Source of the DNA: G039029935 sp039029935
Lineage (GTDB): Bacteria > Chloroflexota > Anaerolineae > Caldilineales > Caldilineaceae
Reading direction: 5' to 3'
NCBI GenBank assembly: GCA_039029935.1
Contig: JBCCFC010000329.1
Coordinates: 1-11,044 of the forward strand
DNA: 11,044 bases
Below the pieces are notes generated by a model, which did not search any database, was not told where the DNA came from, and saw only the letters and a list, made by a program, of their open reading frames with translations. The position numbers and the translations under genes are program-made. Of the stretch, positions 1 to 6,696 are shown piece by piece. Each line of letters opens with the position of its first letter. Position 1 is the stretch's first letter.

Positions 1-377
1 AGGCGCTCCAAGTCCGTGCGGCTCATGACACAGATCAAACAATCATCAACTGCCTCGGCAAAGGTGTTGTGCATTTTTGTGCCAAGCAACGCCATTTCAC
101 CAAAAAGTGTGTGTGGCCCCAGTGTGGTGATGACCAGCTTTTTTCCTTCCGGGCTGATACGATAAAGCTGGACACTCCCTTCTTTGAGAATGAATAGCAC
201 CTCTCCCGGCTCCTCTGGACGATAGAACACACGCCCTTTGGAAACTGTACTCATGGTGGTGATGCGGTTGAGGTCCTCCATTTCACGCGGGGATAAATCT
301 TTGAAAACCGCCAACTCAGACAAGTATCTCATCTTCTCGGCTGGTTGTGGAGATGCACTTTTCTCATCAAATTTCAC
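1..377 (-). CDS. Crp/Fnr-type cyclic-nucleotide-binding-domain protein (partial, C-terminus beyond window)
   Basis: Translating the minus strand from GTG at 377 gives about 125 residues with no stop before the window edge. Residues 18-126 match a cNMP-binding jelly roll: an N-terminal helix (YLSELAVFKDLSPREME), the strand pair GEVLFILKEGSVQLYRIS at about 58-75, and the phosphate-binding-cassette region LFGEMALLGTKMHNTFAEA at about 91-109. Where E. coli CRP has Arg-Ser contacting cAMP, this protein has Asn104-Thr105, so cAMP binding is doubtful and another effector, or none, is likely. A DNA-binding winged helix would lie beyond position 1 and cannot be seen, so it may be a transcription factor or a stand-alone sensor domain. 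The GTG start has AAGAAAGGG about 12 nt upstream; ATG at 332 (residue 16), preceded by GAGAAG, is an alternative. It lies downstream of the thioredoxin-like gene on the same strand, separated by a repeat array. Confidence 0.85.
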   Translation of the reverse strand, partial: MKFDEKSASPQPAEKMRYLSELAVFKDLSPREMEDLNRITTMSTVSKGRVFYRPEEPGEVLFILKEGSVQLYRISPEGKKLVITTLGPHTLFGEMALLGTKMHNTFAEAVDDCLICVMSRTDLER

Positions 378-419
378 TTTATATCATACCCTTTCTTATG
401 GTTAGCTGTTGGACTGTGT

Positions 420-502
420 GTCAGTAATCGGTAGGTCAGTATTCGGTATATCAGTAATCGGTATCCTCGTCCCGACCGACTGATTACCGACCGACTGATT
501 AC
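420..502. repeat. Array of 15-bp degenerate repeats between two minus-strand genes
   Basis: On the plus strand, 420-434, 435-449 and 450-464 are three 15-bp copies of GTCAGTAATCGGTAK with one to three differences each. After an 8-nt break, 473-487 and 488-502 are two perfect copies of CGACCGACTGATTAC. The reverse complement of the second unit is built from the same words (TAATC, CAGT, CGGT) in another order, so the two blocks are related and roughly inverted. The perfect pair ends exactly at position 502, the base next to the TAA stop (503-505, minus strand) of the thioredoxin-like gene. Units read in the sense of that gene contain TAA. Function is unknown; a role in 3'-end formation or simple replication slippage are both possible. 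Confidence 0.85.
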
Positions 503-883
503 TTATACCGTCGCAAACTCGGTTAGCGTATCTGTCACCTGCTCTGGTGATGGATTGCCCAATGACCATACTCGTCCATTGAGCAGATAGGTTGGTGTGG
601 CGAATACATTGTCAGGAATCGCCTCTGATGGGTTTGCCATATCGACAATCCGTACATCAACCTCTGGAAATTTATCCTGAATTGTTTCAGCCACTTCCAT
701 CGCATAGTCACATGCGAAACAATTCTCCATGACATAGATACGGACAGATACATCATTTTTTTCAATACGTTCACGTTGACCAGATTGGTTTTCCAAACGA
801 TGATTTCTCTGAAGCCCCGCTTGGCTGAACGACACTATCTCTTTGTTTAGAGTGGATGGTCCACTTTGATTTAATTTATTCAT
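503..883 (-). CDS. Small thioredoxin-fold protein with CxxC redox motif
   Basis: The 126-residue product has a polar N-terminal extension of about 45 residues, then a compact thioredoxin/glutaredoxin-like domain. It shows strand VSVRIYVMENC, the redox pair Cys55-Phe-Ala-Cys58 at the start of a helix (AMEVAETIQDKF), strand VDVRIVDM, then the cis-proline turn ATPTYLLNGRV (Pro97) that faces the CxxC in this fold, and a C-terminal helix. The domain is shorter than classical thioredoxin (about 105 residues) and resembles the thioredoxin_3/glutaredoxin-like group. There is no signal peptide, so it is probably cytoplasmic and acts in thiol-disulfide exchange; the partner is unknown. The ATG at 883 has GAAAG 4 nt upstream. 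Most of the N-terminal extension is low complexity and could be absent if a later start is used, although no better ribosome-binding site was seen. It probably precedes the cNMP-binding gene in one transcript. Confidence 0.8.
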   Translation of the reverse strand: MNKLNQSGPSTLNKEIVSFSQAGLQRNHRLENQSGQRERIEKNDVSVRIYVMENCFACDYAMEVAETIQDKFPEVDVRIVDMANPSEAIPDNVFATPTYLLNGRVWSLGNPSPEQVTDTLTEFATV

Positions 884-1205
884 TGACTTTCACAGTACCT
901 CTGAATCTATTATCGGTCCGCTATATTCTTTGCACGGGTGAAAACCGCACAAGTTTTTGTCTGCTTTCCAACCAACAAAACGGATAAGGCGACGCCTCCT
1001 AACGATTATTTGATTGATTTGAATATGTTCTGTCTTGAACAGTGTTTTGTGAATTTTAAGTTTGAATTCAACAGCGTTATACTAAATTCCTTTTGTTGTT
1101 GCGTCGTTGTGCCAGCGTACCGTATAAAATTCAGAGTTATCTGTGACCACACTTACGCCTATTCAAGTACCAATCAAATAGATCATAGTACGGACGCACA
1201 CTATG

Positions 1206-1240
1206 CCTAGTTGCAAAATATTATAAACCTAGTTACAAAA
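1206..1240. repeat. 13-bp direct repeat, candidate operator
   Basis: CCTAGTTGCAAAA at 1206-1218 recurs as CCTAGTTACAAAA at 1228-1240, with one mismatch and start points 22 bp apart, about two turns of the helix. Such spacing suits a regulator binding the same face of DNA twice. It lies in the divergent spacer about 120-150 bp upstream of the likely promoter at 1358-1387. The binding protein is unknown. Confidence 0.5.
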
Positions 1241-1357
1241 AAATCAAGCCCCCAGTATCAACCCTATATCAACACGATTTCCCTACCCTGCCGTATTTGG
1301 TGTTTCCCCGTTCAAGAAACTACACGTTTTAGAGAAAGAAGAGTATAATTCGGGGAG

Positions 1358-1387
1358 TTGACATTGGCTATACAGCCATTAGATAAT
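1358..1387 (+). promoter_or_regulatory. Sigma-70-like promoter for the SH3b/propeller gene
   Basis: A perfect -35 TTGACA (1358-1363) is followed after 18 bp by GATAAT (1382-1387), five of six matches to the -10 consensus. Transcription would begin near 1394, only about 14 nt before the ATG at 1408. No Shine-Dalgarno sequence is visible in CCAACACTTATTGTATT, so the gene would have a very short leader without a recognised ribosome-binding site. A second possible -10, TATAAT at 1344-1349, would give a longer leader but has no good -35. Confidence 0.6.
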
Positions 1388-1407
1388 TAACCAACACTTA
1401 TTGTATT

Positions 1408-3921
1408 ATGTATAATTTAGAACCAGATTCAGAAAAAAATATTAATAGAAACCGTACAGCAGAGATTCTCACAATCAGCATCTTGGTCGCCATTTTTGTT
1501 TTATTGGGTATCGGGGTTATGCTGACTGCCTTTCAAACACAACCGCGTTTTCTGTGGTCGCCTACCCCAACACCCACATCAACACAGACGCCTATCCCAG
1601 CAGATTCGATGCCAACACCGGATGATCCAGCAGCTGATAGTCCTCCGCCAATTTTGACCCCGTTTCCACCGACAACAGGGCCAACAGCAGAGCCCAAAGA
1701 TGGTTCTGGTACGAGTGTTCAACCGACCCCTCAATCTGTACCACAATCTACGTCTCCATCACCAGAACAGTCGCAAGACGTTTCCTATCTGCCCTTGATT
1801 CAAGTCAATGAAACAGCGACTGTTCATGAGAATGTTAGCGAGAATGTTAGCGAGAATGTTGATGAGACCGCCAACTCTACAATACCCACAGGGCCTGCTG
1901 CCGAGTCGCCAACGGGAACAGAAATGAAATCTGACACGCTTACCGATACATTGAATACAACCGTTCTGTTACCCTTGATTTCTGTCAACAACACACCTGC
2001 TCCCCCCGCGCCAACAGAAACACCTGTCCGTGTACAGGATATAGTCACCGAGATAGATGCACCTGCCGTAGTGCCAGCCACACCGACACCTGCGCCCACA
2101 CCAACACCTATCACAGAGACGACAAAGCTAGCACTGCTGCCCATTGTGGTCAAGGATGAACAGCCAACGGCAACACCGACTGTGATACCCACTGAAATAC
2201 CCACTGAAACGCCCACTGAAATACCCACTGAAACGCCCACTGAAACACCCACTGATGCCCCAATCGCCGCATCTACAGACGTACCGACAGAGATCCCCCC
2301 GACGGAGACACCTACTGAGGTTCCTACGGATACACCGACCCCTGTACCGACGGAGGCTCCTACCGAAGTGCCAACAGAGGTTCCTACGGATACGCCGACC
2401 CCTGTACCGACAGAGGTACCGACAGATACGCCTGTGCCAACGGATACACCCACCGCTGTCCCAACACCCACACCGACGCCAACGGTCCCCTATCGTGTCT
2501 CTACGCTAAAGTCCTTTGCGCGGCAAGGGTCAGCAGGAGATGGTGCCAAAATCCGTCTAGGTCCCAGCACAATCTACACCAACGTAGCAACCATTGCGGT
2601 TGATACAGAGCTAACCTTATCCGGACGAACACCAACGGGTGAATGGGTCTATGCCTGCTGTTATAACGACAATGAATTAGGGTGGATCCGTCAGGCTGAT
2701 GTACAGTTACGTGATAACACGTTGGGGGATAATGCACCTGATGGTGCAGACCCAAACGACGCACAGTGGCTGAACATATCGCCCGTATCAAGCAATCTTG
2801 CCCCCTTGCCTACGCCTATCCAATACAATCCCAATGATTGGTCACTCTATCGACATCTGCCCAATAACCAAACGAATCTTGATACATTGCCACCGACGCA
2901 ACCAGACGAGAGCTGGCCTGCACCTGCGAAGGCTGCCAGCGCATTGTCTTCACCACCGCTCGTGATCAACGATAATGTCTATGTCGCCAGCCAAGATAAC
3001 CATATCTACAATTTCAGTCGTCAAGCTGGCAACCAAAAGTGGCGGTACGATCTGGGGGCGGTGGTCAATGTCGCCCTGCTTGCACACGAGGATCGCATCT
3101 ATGCCGCAGATAACACTGGTAAATTTTGGGCACTCCGGAGTGAAGGCAATCAGGCTGTAGAACTCTGGCGTACGCAGGGCAACTTTATCCCGAACAGCGG
3201 ATTTAACATTGCTGGCGAGCATCTTTTTATCACAGGTTCTGACAATGCTGATAATGCTGTCCATAAGCTTCTCTCCATCCGTCGCGATAATGGTGATGTT
3301 GGCGAAGTCTATAGCACAGGCGGAGAACCGCTCCAATATCCTGCGATTGGTGATCAGATGCTCTATCTCGGCGGCTCATCGTTGTGGGCCTTCGACTATC
3401 GCAACAATAGTGAGGTGGTCTGGGTGCGTGATAACTTGGGCGTCATCACGACTGCACCGATTTATAGCACACCCGGTAGCCGAAAGCTGGCTGAGGTATA
3501 TGTGGGCACAAACACGGGGCAGGTCTTTAGCCTCAATGCCAATATCGGAACGGAAATCTGGAATAAGACGGTTGGCAGCGCCGCGATTACCGGGCTGGCC
3601 GTCAACGAACGCTATATCTTCGCCTCTAACAGCACAGGAACACTCTACGCACTCGACCGCAACAATGGCGAACAACTCTGGGAGACATTGACGGAAGGCG
3701 AGGTGCTTGATGGCGTTGTTGCGCATCAAGACATTGTGCTGGCGATTACCAGAAGTGGGGCAATCCAAGCATTTAACGTGGCCGATAAACAGCCCATCTA
3801 TGCGATTCAAGTTGGCGCACAATCCATTGGATTTGCGATTGATAGCACAGACAACCATCCTGGCATCTTTGTCTCCGATGTCACAGGTAATCTGCATGGG
3901 TATCGTATACAGGTAGAGTAA
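1408..3921 (+). CDS. Membrane-anchored protein: Pro/Thr stalk, SH3b domain, PQQ-type beta-propeller
   Basis: The 837-residue protein has a short charged N-terminus (1-19), one membrane segment (about 20-41, AEILTISILVAIFVLLGIGVMLTA), and a long extracellular part. Residues 50-360 are a low-complexity Pro/Thr/Glu stalk containing three xLPLI-type motifs (127-136, 187-196, 243-250). Residues about 362-434 form a bacterial SH3 domain (RLGPSTIYTNVATI, then GEWVYACCYNDNELGWI), with an unusual adjacent Cys417-Cys418. Residues about 505-837 form a beta-propeller of PQQ-like repeats, seen in the recurring strand pattern VYVASQDNHIYNFSRQAG...KW, VYVGTNTGQVFSLNANIGTEIW and IFASNSTGTLYALDRNNGEQLW. In the families, SH3b often binds cell-wall or peptide ligands, and PQQ-like propellers serve as scaffolds or, less often, cofactor enzymes; no dehydrogenase residues were recognised. 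I infer a cell-surface binding or scaffold role. It is followed 28 bp later by the GT-C-like gene, probably in the same operon. Confidence 0.85.
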   Translation: MYNLEPDSEKNINRNRTAEILTISILVAIFVLLGIGVMLTAFQTQPRFLWSPTPTPTSTQTPIPADSMPTPDDPAADSPPPILTPFPPTTGPTAEPKDGSGTSVQPTPQSVPQSTSPSPEQSQDVSYLPLIQVNETATVHENVSENVSENVDETANSTIPTGPAAESPTGTEMKSDTLTDTLNTTVLLPLISVNNTPAPPAPTETPVRVQDIVTEIDAPAVVPATPTPAPTPTPITETTKLALLPIVVKDEQPTATPTVIPTEIPTETPTEIPTETPTETPTDAPIAASTDVPTEIPPTETPTEVPTDTPTPVPTEAPTEVPTEVPTDTPTPVPTEVPTDTPVPTDTPTAVPTPTPTPTVPYRVSTLKSFARQGSAGDGAKIRLGPSTIYTNVATIAVDTELTLSGRTPTGEWVYACCYNDNELGWIRQADVQLRDNTLGDNAPDGADPNDAQWLNISPVSSNLAPLPTPIQYNPNDWSLYRHLPNNQTNLDTLPPTQPDESWPAPAKAASALSSPPLVINDNVYVASQDNHIYNFSRQAGNQKWRYDLGAVVNVALLAHEDRIYAADNTGKFWALRSEGNQAVELWRTQGNFIPNSGFNIAGEHLFITGSDNADNAVHKLLSIRRDNGDVGEVYSTGGEPLQYPAIGDQMLYLGGSSLWAFDYRNNSEVVWVRDNLGVITTAPIYSTPGSRKLAEVYVGTNTGQVFSLNANIGTEIWNKTVGSAAITGLAVNERYIFASNSTGTLYALDRNNGEQLWETLTEGEVLDGVVAHQDIVLAITRSGAIQAFNVADKQPIYAIQVGAQSIGFAIDSTDNHPGIFVSDVTGNLHGYRIQVE
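1828..1863 (+). repeat. Three in-frame 12-bp repeats (GAGAATGTTAGC)
   Basis: Two perfect copies of GAGAATGTTAGC and one copy ending GAT encode ENVS-ENVS-ENVD (residues 141-152) inside the stalk. Each N-V-S fits the N-x-S/T pattern, although nothing here shows that it is glycosylated. The low divergence suggests recent slippage. Confidence 0.85.
2167..2487 (+). repeat. In-frame Pro/Thr/Glu repeat tract of the stalk
   Basis: Codons 254-360 are built from PTET, PTEI, PTDT and PTPV units. At the DNA level the first part is a run of 12-bp copies close to CCCACTGAAACG. The second part holds a longer duplication: GTTCCTACGGATACRCCGACC recurs near 2320 and 2380, each time followed by CCTGTACCGACRGAGG. 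Two levels of repetition suggest expansion of the stalk by slippage or unequal recombination, so its length probably varies between strains. Confidence 0.85.
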
Positions 3922-3949
3922 CACCGTGCCACACAGGGAAGAGATCGGA

Positions 3950-5479
3950 ATGAGTAGATTGAACGAACATCAGCAACCCAGACCCTTTTTTGGGTGGGAT
4001 GTCCTACTATTGGGCATCCTCGTCTTTGCCCATCTCCAAATCACAGGCTTTGCCGAATCCACCCTACCTCATCGCTTACAGGATGTGCTGCGTCATCCTA
4101 TCTTGGGCAATATCCTGCCCGCAGCGGGAGAAGAGGCAATGGGGTCGATTGGCCCACGCCCTGGCGAGCCTTTGGGACTTGTCCTCAATGCAATTTTGTT
4201 GGGGCTGCTGTTGCTCTATGCCTTGGTGGATGTGTGGGGAAACCCTGTCAGCCTCAATTTCAACAGACGAGTACATATCAGCACAAAGGCGAAGTGGTTG
4301 CTCCTGTGGGCAATTCTCATCGCTGCCTTATTTCTGCCCACGACCAAGCTGATTTTGTTGCGCCAAGGTAGCGGTCCTGCCAGCTATACGCATGACGGCG
4401 GTGTCATTCAGACCGAATCAACGATTCAGTTCTTTTTAGAGGGCAAAAATCCCTATAGCGAAGATTACACGGAAACACCGATGGCCGAGTGGGGGTTTAG
4501 TGAGTATCGCACAGCTCTCTATCACTACCCTTATTTCCCTTGGACCTATATCTTTAGTACACCCTTTTATCTCATCGGCCAGGCATTGGGGCTATATGAC
4601 CAGCGTATGGTCTATCTGTTGCTGATGGCAATTGCCCTGGCACTCGCCCCTACGCTTGTGCCGCCAAACCCGTGTCAACCCCACCAGCCGCGCAAACGTT
4701 TGGCCTTGGTCGCCCTATTAGGGCTGAACCCATTAATGGCCTTGGATGTCTGGTTTGGACAAAATGATTCATTTGTATTGTGTTGGGTCCTATTTAGTCT
4801 TGTGGCATGGCAAAAAAGCCAGAATCTACGGCCAACGCAAATAGCGGCGTCAAAACGCTGGCTACTCTTTTCTGTAATTATGTTTGGTTTTGCCTGTGTC
4901 AGTAAATTAACAGCGTGGTTCTTTGCACCGTTTTATGGCTATTTATTGATTACCTCGATGCAATCACAATCAAACAATAGTGATGAAAGTGGCAGTGATA
5001 AAAGTGGTAGTGATGAAAATAGCCCAACTCTCTGGGAAACATGGCAGGGTATTCTTGTGGATATACCTGCTGTCTTGGTCAAGGCGTGGCCTGCGCTTGT
5101 GGTATTGGTGTTGATTCTCGGTCCCTATGTAATTTGGGACGGCTATGCACTCTATGATGATGTGGTGCGGTGGAGTAGTGGACAGGGGGAAACGGGCTAT
5201 CAAATCTGGGGATGGGGTGCAAGCAATTTCGTGCTGGCATCAGGACAGGTTACGGGACGCTTTGACCAATGGCCGTTCTGGCAGATAGAACTCATCATCA
5301 CCGTCCCTGTCTTACTTTGGTTTGTCTACCGACAAAAACGCATGAACACCCTATCCGCCGCCTGTTGGCATTACGGATTACTGCTCTTTGCCTTTTTCTA
5401 TGGCAGCCGCTTTCTTAACGAGAATTATCTAGGCTATATCCTCGCCTTTTTAGCAGTTGGATATTTTAGTGAAGAATGA
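3950..5479 (+). CDS. Polytopic membrane protein, GT-C-like glycosyltransferase (GT87/DUF2029-like)
   Basis: From ATG at 3950 the product has 509 residues and about 10-12 hydrophobic segments (near 14-32, 74-93, 114-137, 196-215, 218-238, 250-266, 303-320, 322-336, 376-397, 443-461, 470-485 and 491-506). Motifs fit the GT-C class of lipid-linked-sugar transferases: an acidic first large loop (His148-Asp149-Gly-Gly, then GKNPY at 165-169), GQNDS at 270-274, and RFLNENYLGY near 487-496. In GT-C enzymes an acidic residue in that first outer loop is catalytic, so Asp149 is my candidate. The sugar donor and acceptor cannot be told, and it could also be an uncharacterised relative without transferase activity. 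ATG 3950 is preferred over the in-frame GTG at 3926 because AGGGAAGAG lies just upstream of it. A repetitive SDESGSDKSGSDENS loop sits at 344-358. The gene follows the propeller gene by 28 bp; joint surface assembly is inference. Confidence 0.7.
   Translation: MSRLNEHQQPRPFFGWDVLLLGILVFAHLQITGFAESTLPHRLQDVLRHPILGNILPAAGEEAMGSIGPRPGEPLGLVLNAILLGLLLLYALVDVWGNPVSLNFNRRVHISTKAKWLLLWAILIAALFLPTTKLILLRQGSGPASYTHDGGVIQTESTIQFFLEGKNPYSEDYTETPMAEWGFSEYRTALYHYPYFPWTYIFSTPFYLIGQALGLYDQRMVYLLLMAIALALAPTLVPPNPCQPHQPRKRLALVALLGLNPLMALDVWFGQNDSFVLCWVLFSLVAWQKSQNLRPTQIAASKRWLLFSVIMFGFACVSKLTAWFFAPFYGYLLITSMQSQSNNSDESGSDKSGSDENSPTLWETWQGILVDIPAVLVKAWPALVVLVLILGPYVIWDGYALYDDVVRWSSGQGETGYQIWGWGASNFVLASGQVTGRFDQWPFWQIELIITVPVLLWFVYRQKRMNTLSAACWHYGLLLFAFFYGSRFLNENYLGYILAFLAVGYFSEE
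4979..5023 (+). repeat. Three in-frame 15-bp repeats in a membrane-protein loop
   Basis: Units 4979-4993, 4994-5008 and 5009-5023 are near-copies of AGTGATGAAAGTGGC and encode SDESG-SDKSG-SDENS. They fall in a polar loop between hydrophobic segments of the GT-C-like protein and are probably a slippage insertion. Confidence 0.8.
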
Positions 5480-5514
5480 ATAGTTAATAGTTAATAGTTA
5501 ATAGTTAATAGTGA
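5480..5514 (+). repeat. TAGTTAA heptamer array directly after the GT-C-like gene
   Basis: Four perfect copies of TAGTTAA (5481-5487, 5488-5494, 5495-5501, 5502-5508) and a partial TAGTGAT follow the TGA stop (5477-5479) after one base. Because the period is 7, the units place stop codons in all three forward frames. The array is a mirror image of the one at 5611-5645, so a transcript crossing the spacer could form a stem of about 30 bp with four mismatches or so, around a loop of about 100 nt. This might act as a weak bidirectional 3'-end structure, but there is no GC-rich stem or clear U-tract of a classic terminator. Confidence 0.9.
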
Positions 5515-5571
5515 TATGGTAATGCTATTTTATATCAGTAATTTAATCTAAAAAATAAAATGCGTATACAA

Positions 5572-5585
5572 TCAATTGCAATTGA
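5572..5585. other. 14-bp perfect palindrome in the convergent spacer
   Basis: TCAATTGCAATTGA is perfectly self-complementary. It lies in the AT-rich middle of the spacer between the two heptamer arrays. It could be a protein-binding site or a chance event in AT-rich DNA. Confidence 0.4.
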
Positions 5586-5610
5586 AATTCTTGTTTCTCG
5601 TGAATAGAGA

Positions 5611-5645
5611 AATCAACTATTAACTATTAACTGTTCACTATTAAC
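5611..5645 (-). repeat. Mirror-image heptamer array directly after the RpiR-type gene
   Basis: Read on the minus strand, the TGA stop (5648-5646) is followed with no gap by GTTAATA-type heptamers: plus-strand units TATTAAC at 5618-5624, 5625-5631 and 5639-5645, with a variant TGTTCAC at 5632-5638 and a degenerate copy at 5611-5617. The unit is the same as in the array at 5480-5514 but in the opposite orientation. Each convergent gene therefore has the array in its own sense direction right after its stop codon. Confidence 0.9.
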
Positions 5646-6548
5646 TCATGCCAGCACCAACTCCGGTTCATGGACACCGTTGGTATGATGATGACCATTA
5701 CCGTTCCCGTTCAGGTGGTAGCTGCGTAAAAAAGAGTATGCTTCGTTAAAGGATGAAAGATGGTTCTGCACAGAAGAGTCGTTGTCTCTGGTGGCGACTT
5801 GGACCAATGCAGACAACGCAGCAACTAGCGCAACAATGCTGGGCAGTGGGCCAGAGACATCGGTTGGTGCATACATCACCTCATCTGACATGCGGTTCAC
5901 GGGGCTGTCCAATGAACCAACCACGCCCAAGGTTGCACAACCACGTTGACGCGCATATTCCAAGGCACGTGCAACATCATCGCCATACTCAGTGGCACTC
6001 ACACCGATCACAAGTGTACCGGGCATGAGACTCATCAACGTTGCCGCACGCTTCACTTGGTCTTGTGACGCCAACTCCGCAGACATCCCGCGATGGTTTA
6101 GCTGCTGTGCAACCATCGCCGCCGCACTTTCTGCATAGCCCTCGGCAAAGAGGACAATATGCTTGGCCTTTTCGACCATGCCAGCAATATCGCGAATATG
6201 GTCCGGTGGGTTGTGAACCAATGTTTGCTTCAAATTATGCTGCTCTTGTTCGGCGCGCTCCTTGAATGTCTTTGCTGGATCATCTGGTGTCAAGGTCTGA
6301 GGCTCGTATGCAGCATAAATTTCCTCTTTCACTTGGTCACGGACATCCTGCAATAATTCAGGATAGCCGTTGTATCCCAAGCGCTGGGAAAAACGAACCA
6401 CAGTTGTCGTATCAACGCCAACAGCATAGGCTAATTGAGCCGCTGTCATAAATGACACTTCATAGTAATGGCTCATAATATAGTCGGCCACCTTACGGTA
6501 GCTGCGACTTAAGTGATCATAATATTCTCTGATCTTCTCTCTGTACAT
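5646..6548 (-). CDS. RpiR/MurR-family transcriptional regulator (HTH + SIS domain)
   Basis: The 300-residue protein has the two-part RpiR layout. Residues 1-75 form the HTH_6 domain: YRKVADYIMSHYYEVSFMTAAQLAYAVGVDTTTVVRFSQRLGYNGYPEL contains the usual 'T...LA...GVS..TV.RF...LG..GY..L' signature. Residues about 105-255 form a SIS domain of the kind that binds phosphorylated sugars (AKHIVLFAEGYAESAAAMVAQQL; LVIGVSATEYGDDVARALEYARQRGCATLGVVGSLDSPVNRMSDEVMYA). In the family these regulators control sugar or amino-sugar (for example MurNAc) metabolism. The C-terminus ends in a low-complexity NGNGNGHHHTNG tail, which is atypical. ATG at 6548 is chosen over the in-frame TTG at 6560 because GGGGGA sits 5-6 nt upstream of the ATG. 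The gene is divergent from the deacetylase gene and shares its 577-bp spacer; control of that gene, or of itself, is inference. Confidence 0.9.
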   Translation of the reverse strand: MYREKIREYYDHLSRSYRKVADYIMSHYYEVSFMTAAQLAYAVGVDTTTVVRFSQRLGYNGYPELLQDVRDQVKEEIYAAYEPQTLTPDDPAKTFKERAEQEQHNLKQTLVHNPPDHIRDIAGMVEKAKHIVLFAEGYAESAAAMVAQQLNHRGMSAELASQDQVKRAATLMSLMPGTLVIGVSATEYGDDVARALEYARQRGCATLGVVGSLDSPVNRMSDEVMYAPTDVSGPLPSIVALVAALSALVQVATRDNDSSVQNHLSSFNEAYSFLRSYHLNGNGNGHHHTNGVHEPELVLA

Positions 6549-6684
6549 ACATTCCCCCAAAACTAATCGCTAAACCATTGCGTGCGAATGAAAGCTCTAA
6601 GACCAACCATTTCAACAAATACCAGATAATTGAATAACCATCCATATAGATGACTACAAATCTATCTTCTAGTTGTGTACCAAA

Positions 6685-6696
6685 TCTGTGTACAGA
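6685..6696. promoter_or_regulatory. Inverted repeat TCTGT-GT-ACAGA, candidate operator
   Basis: TCTGTGTACAGA has 5-bp arms around two bases, and lies about 140 bp upstream of the RpiR-type start codon. A second element with the same arms in reverse order, ACAGA with 8 intervening bases then TCTGT, lies at 6885-6902. RpiR-family dimers bind palindromes near their own genes, which makes these reasonable but unproven candidates. Confidence 0.3.

Larger units (their letters stand above)
884..1407. other. 524-bp divergent spacer, no convincing gene
   Basis: This spacer separates the minus-strand thioredoxin-like gene from the plus-strand SH3b/propeller gene. A 90-codon open frame at 938-1210 starts with GTG, lacks a ribosome-binding site and has no recognisable domain, so I do not call it a gene. 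The spacer holds a 13-bp direct repeat (1206-1240), a good -35/-10 pair (1358-1387), and a perfect TATAAT at 1344-1349 without a clear -35. A short hairpin-capable motif, TGTTC then GAACA with a 6-nt loop, lies near 1026-1041. I could not identify a strong minus-strand promoter for the thioredoxin-like gene. Confidence 0.6.

Noticed and set aside
420..502. Possible CRISPR array
   Set aside because: Units are 15 bp and directly adjacent with no unique spacers, and no cas genes are present.
938..1210. 90-codon open frame on the plus strand in the divergent spacer
   Set aside because: GTG start without a ribosome-binding site, Cys- and Phe-rich composition that looks like translated non-coding AT-rich DNA, and no domain.
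1824..2471. 215-codon antisense frame rich in Gly, Val and Ser
   Set aside because: It is the antisense reading of the Pro/Thr codon repeats of the stalk; its repetitiveness is inherited from the sense gene.
5480..5645. Classic rho-independent terminator between the convergent genes
   Set aside because: The inverted arms are AT-only with a loop of nearly 100 nt and no GC-rich stem plus U-tract, so I report arrays instead.
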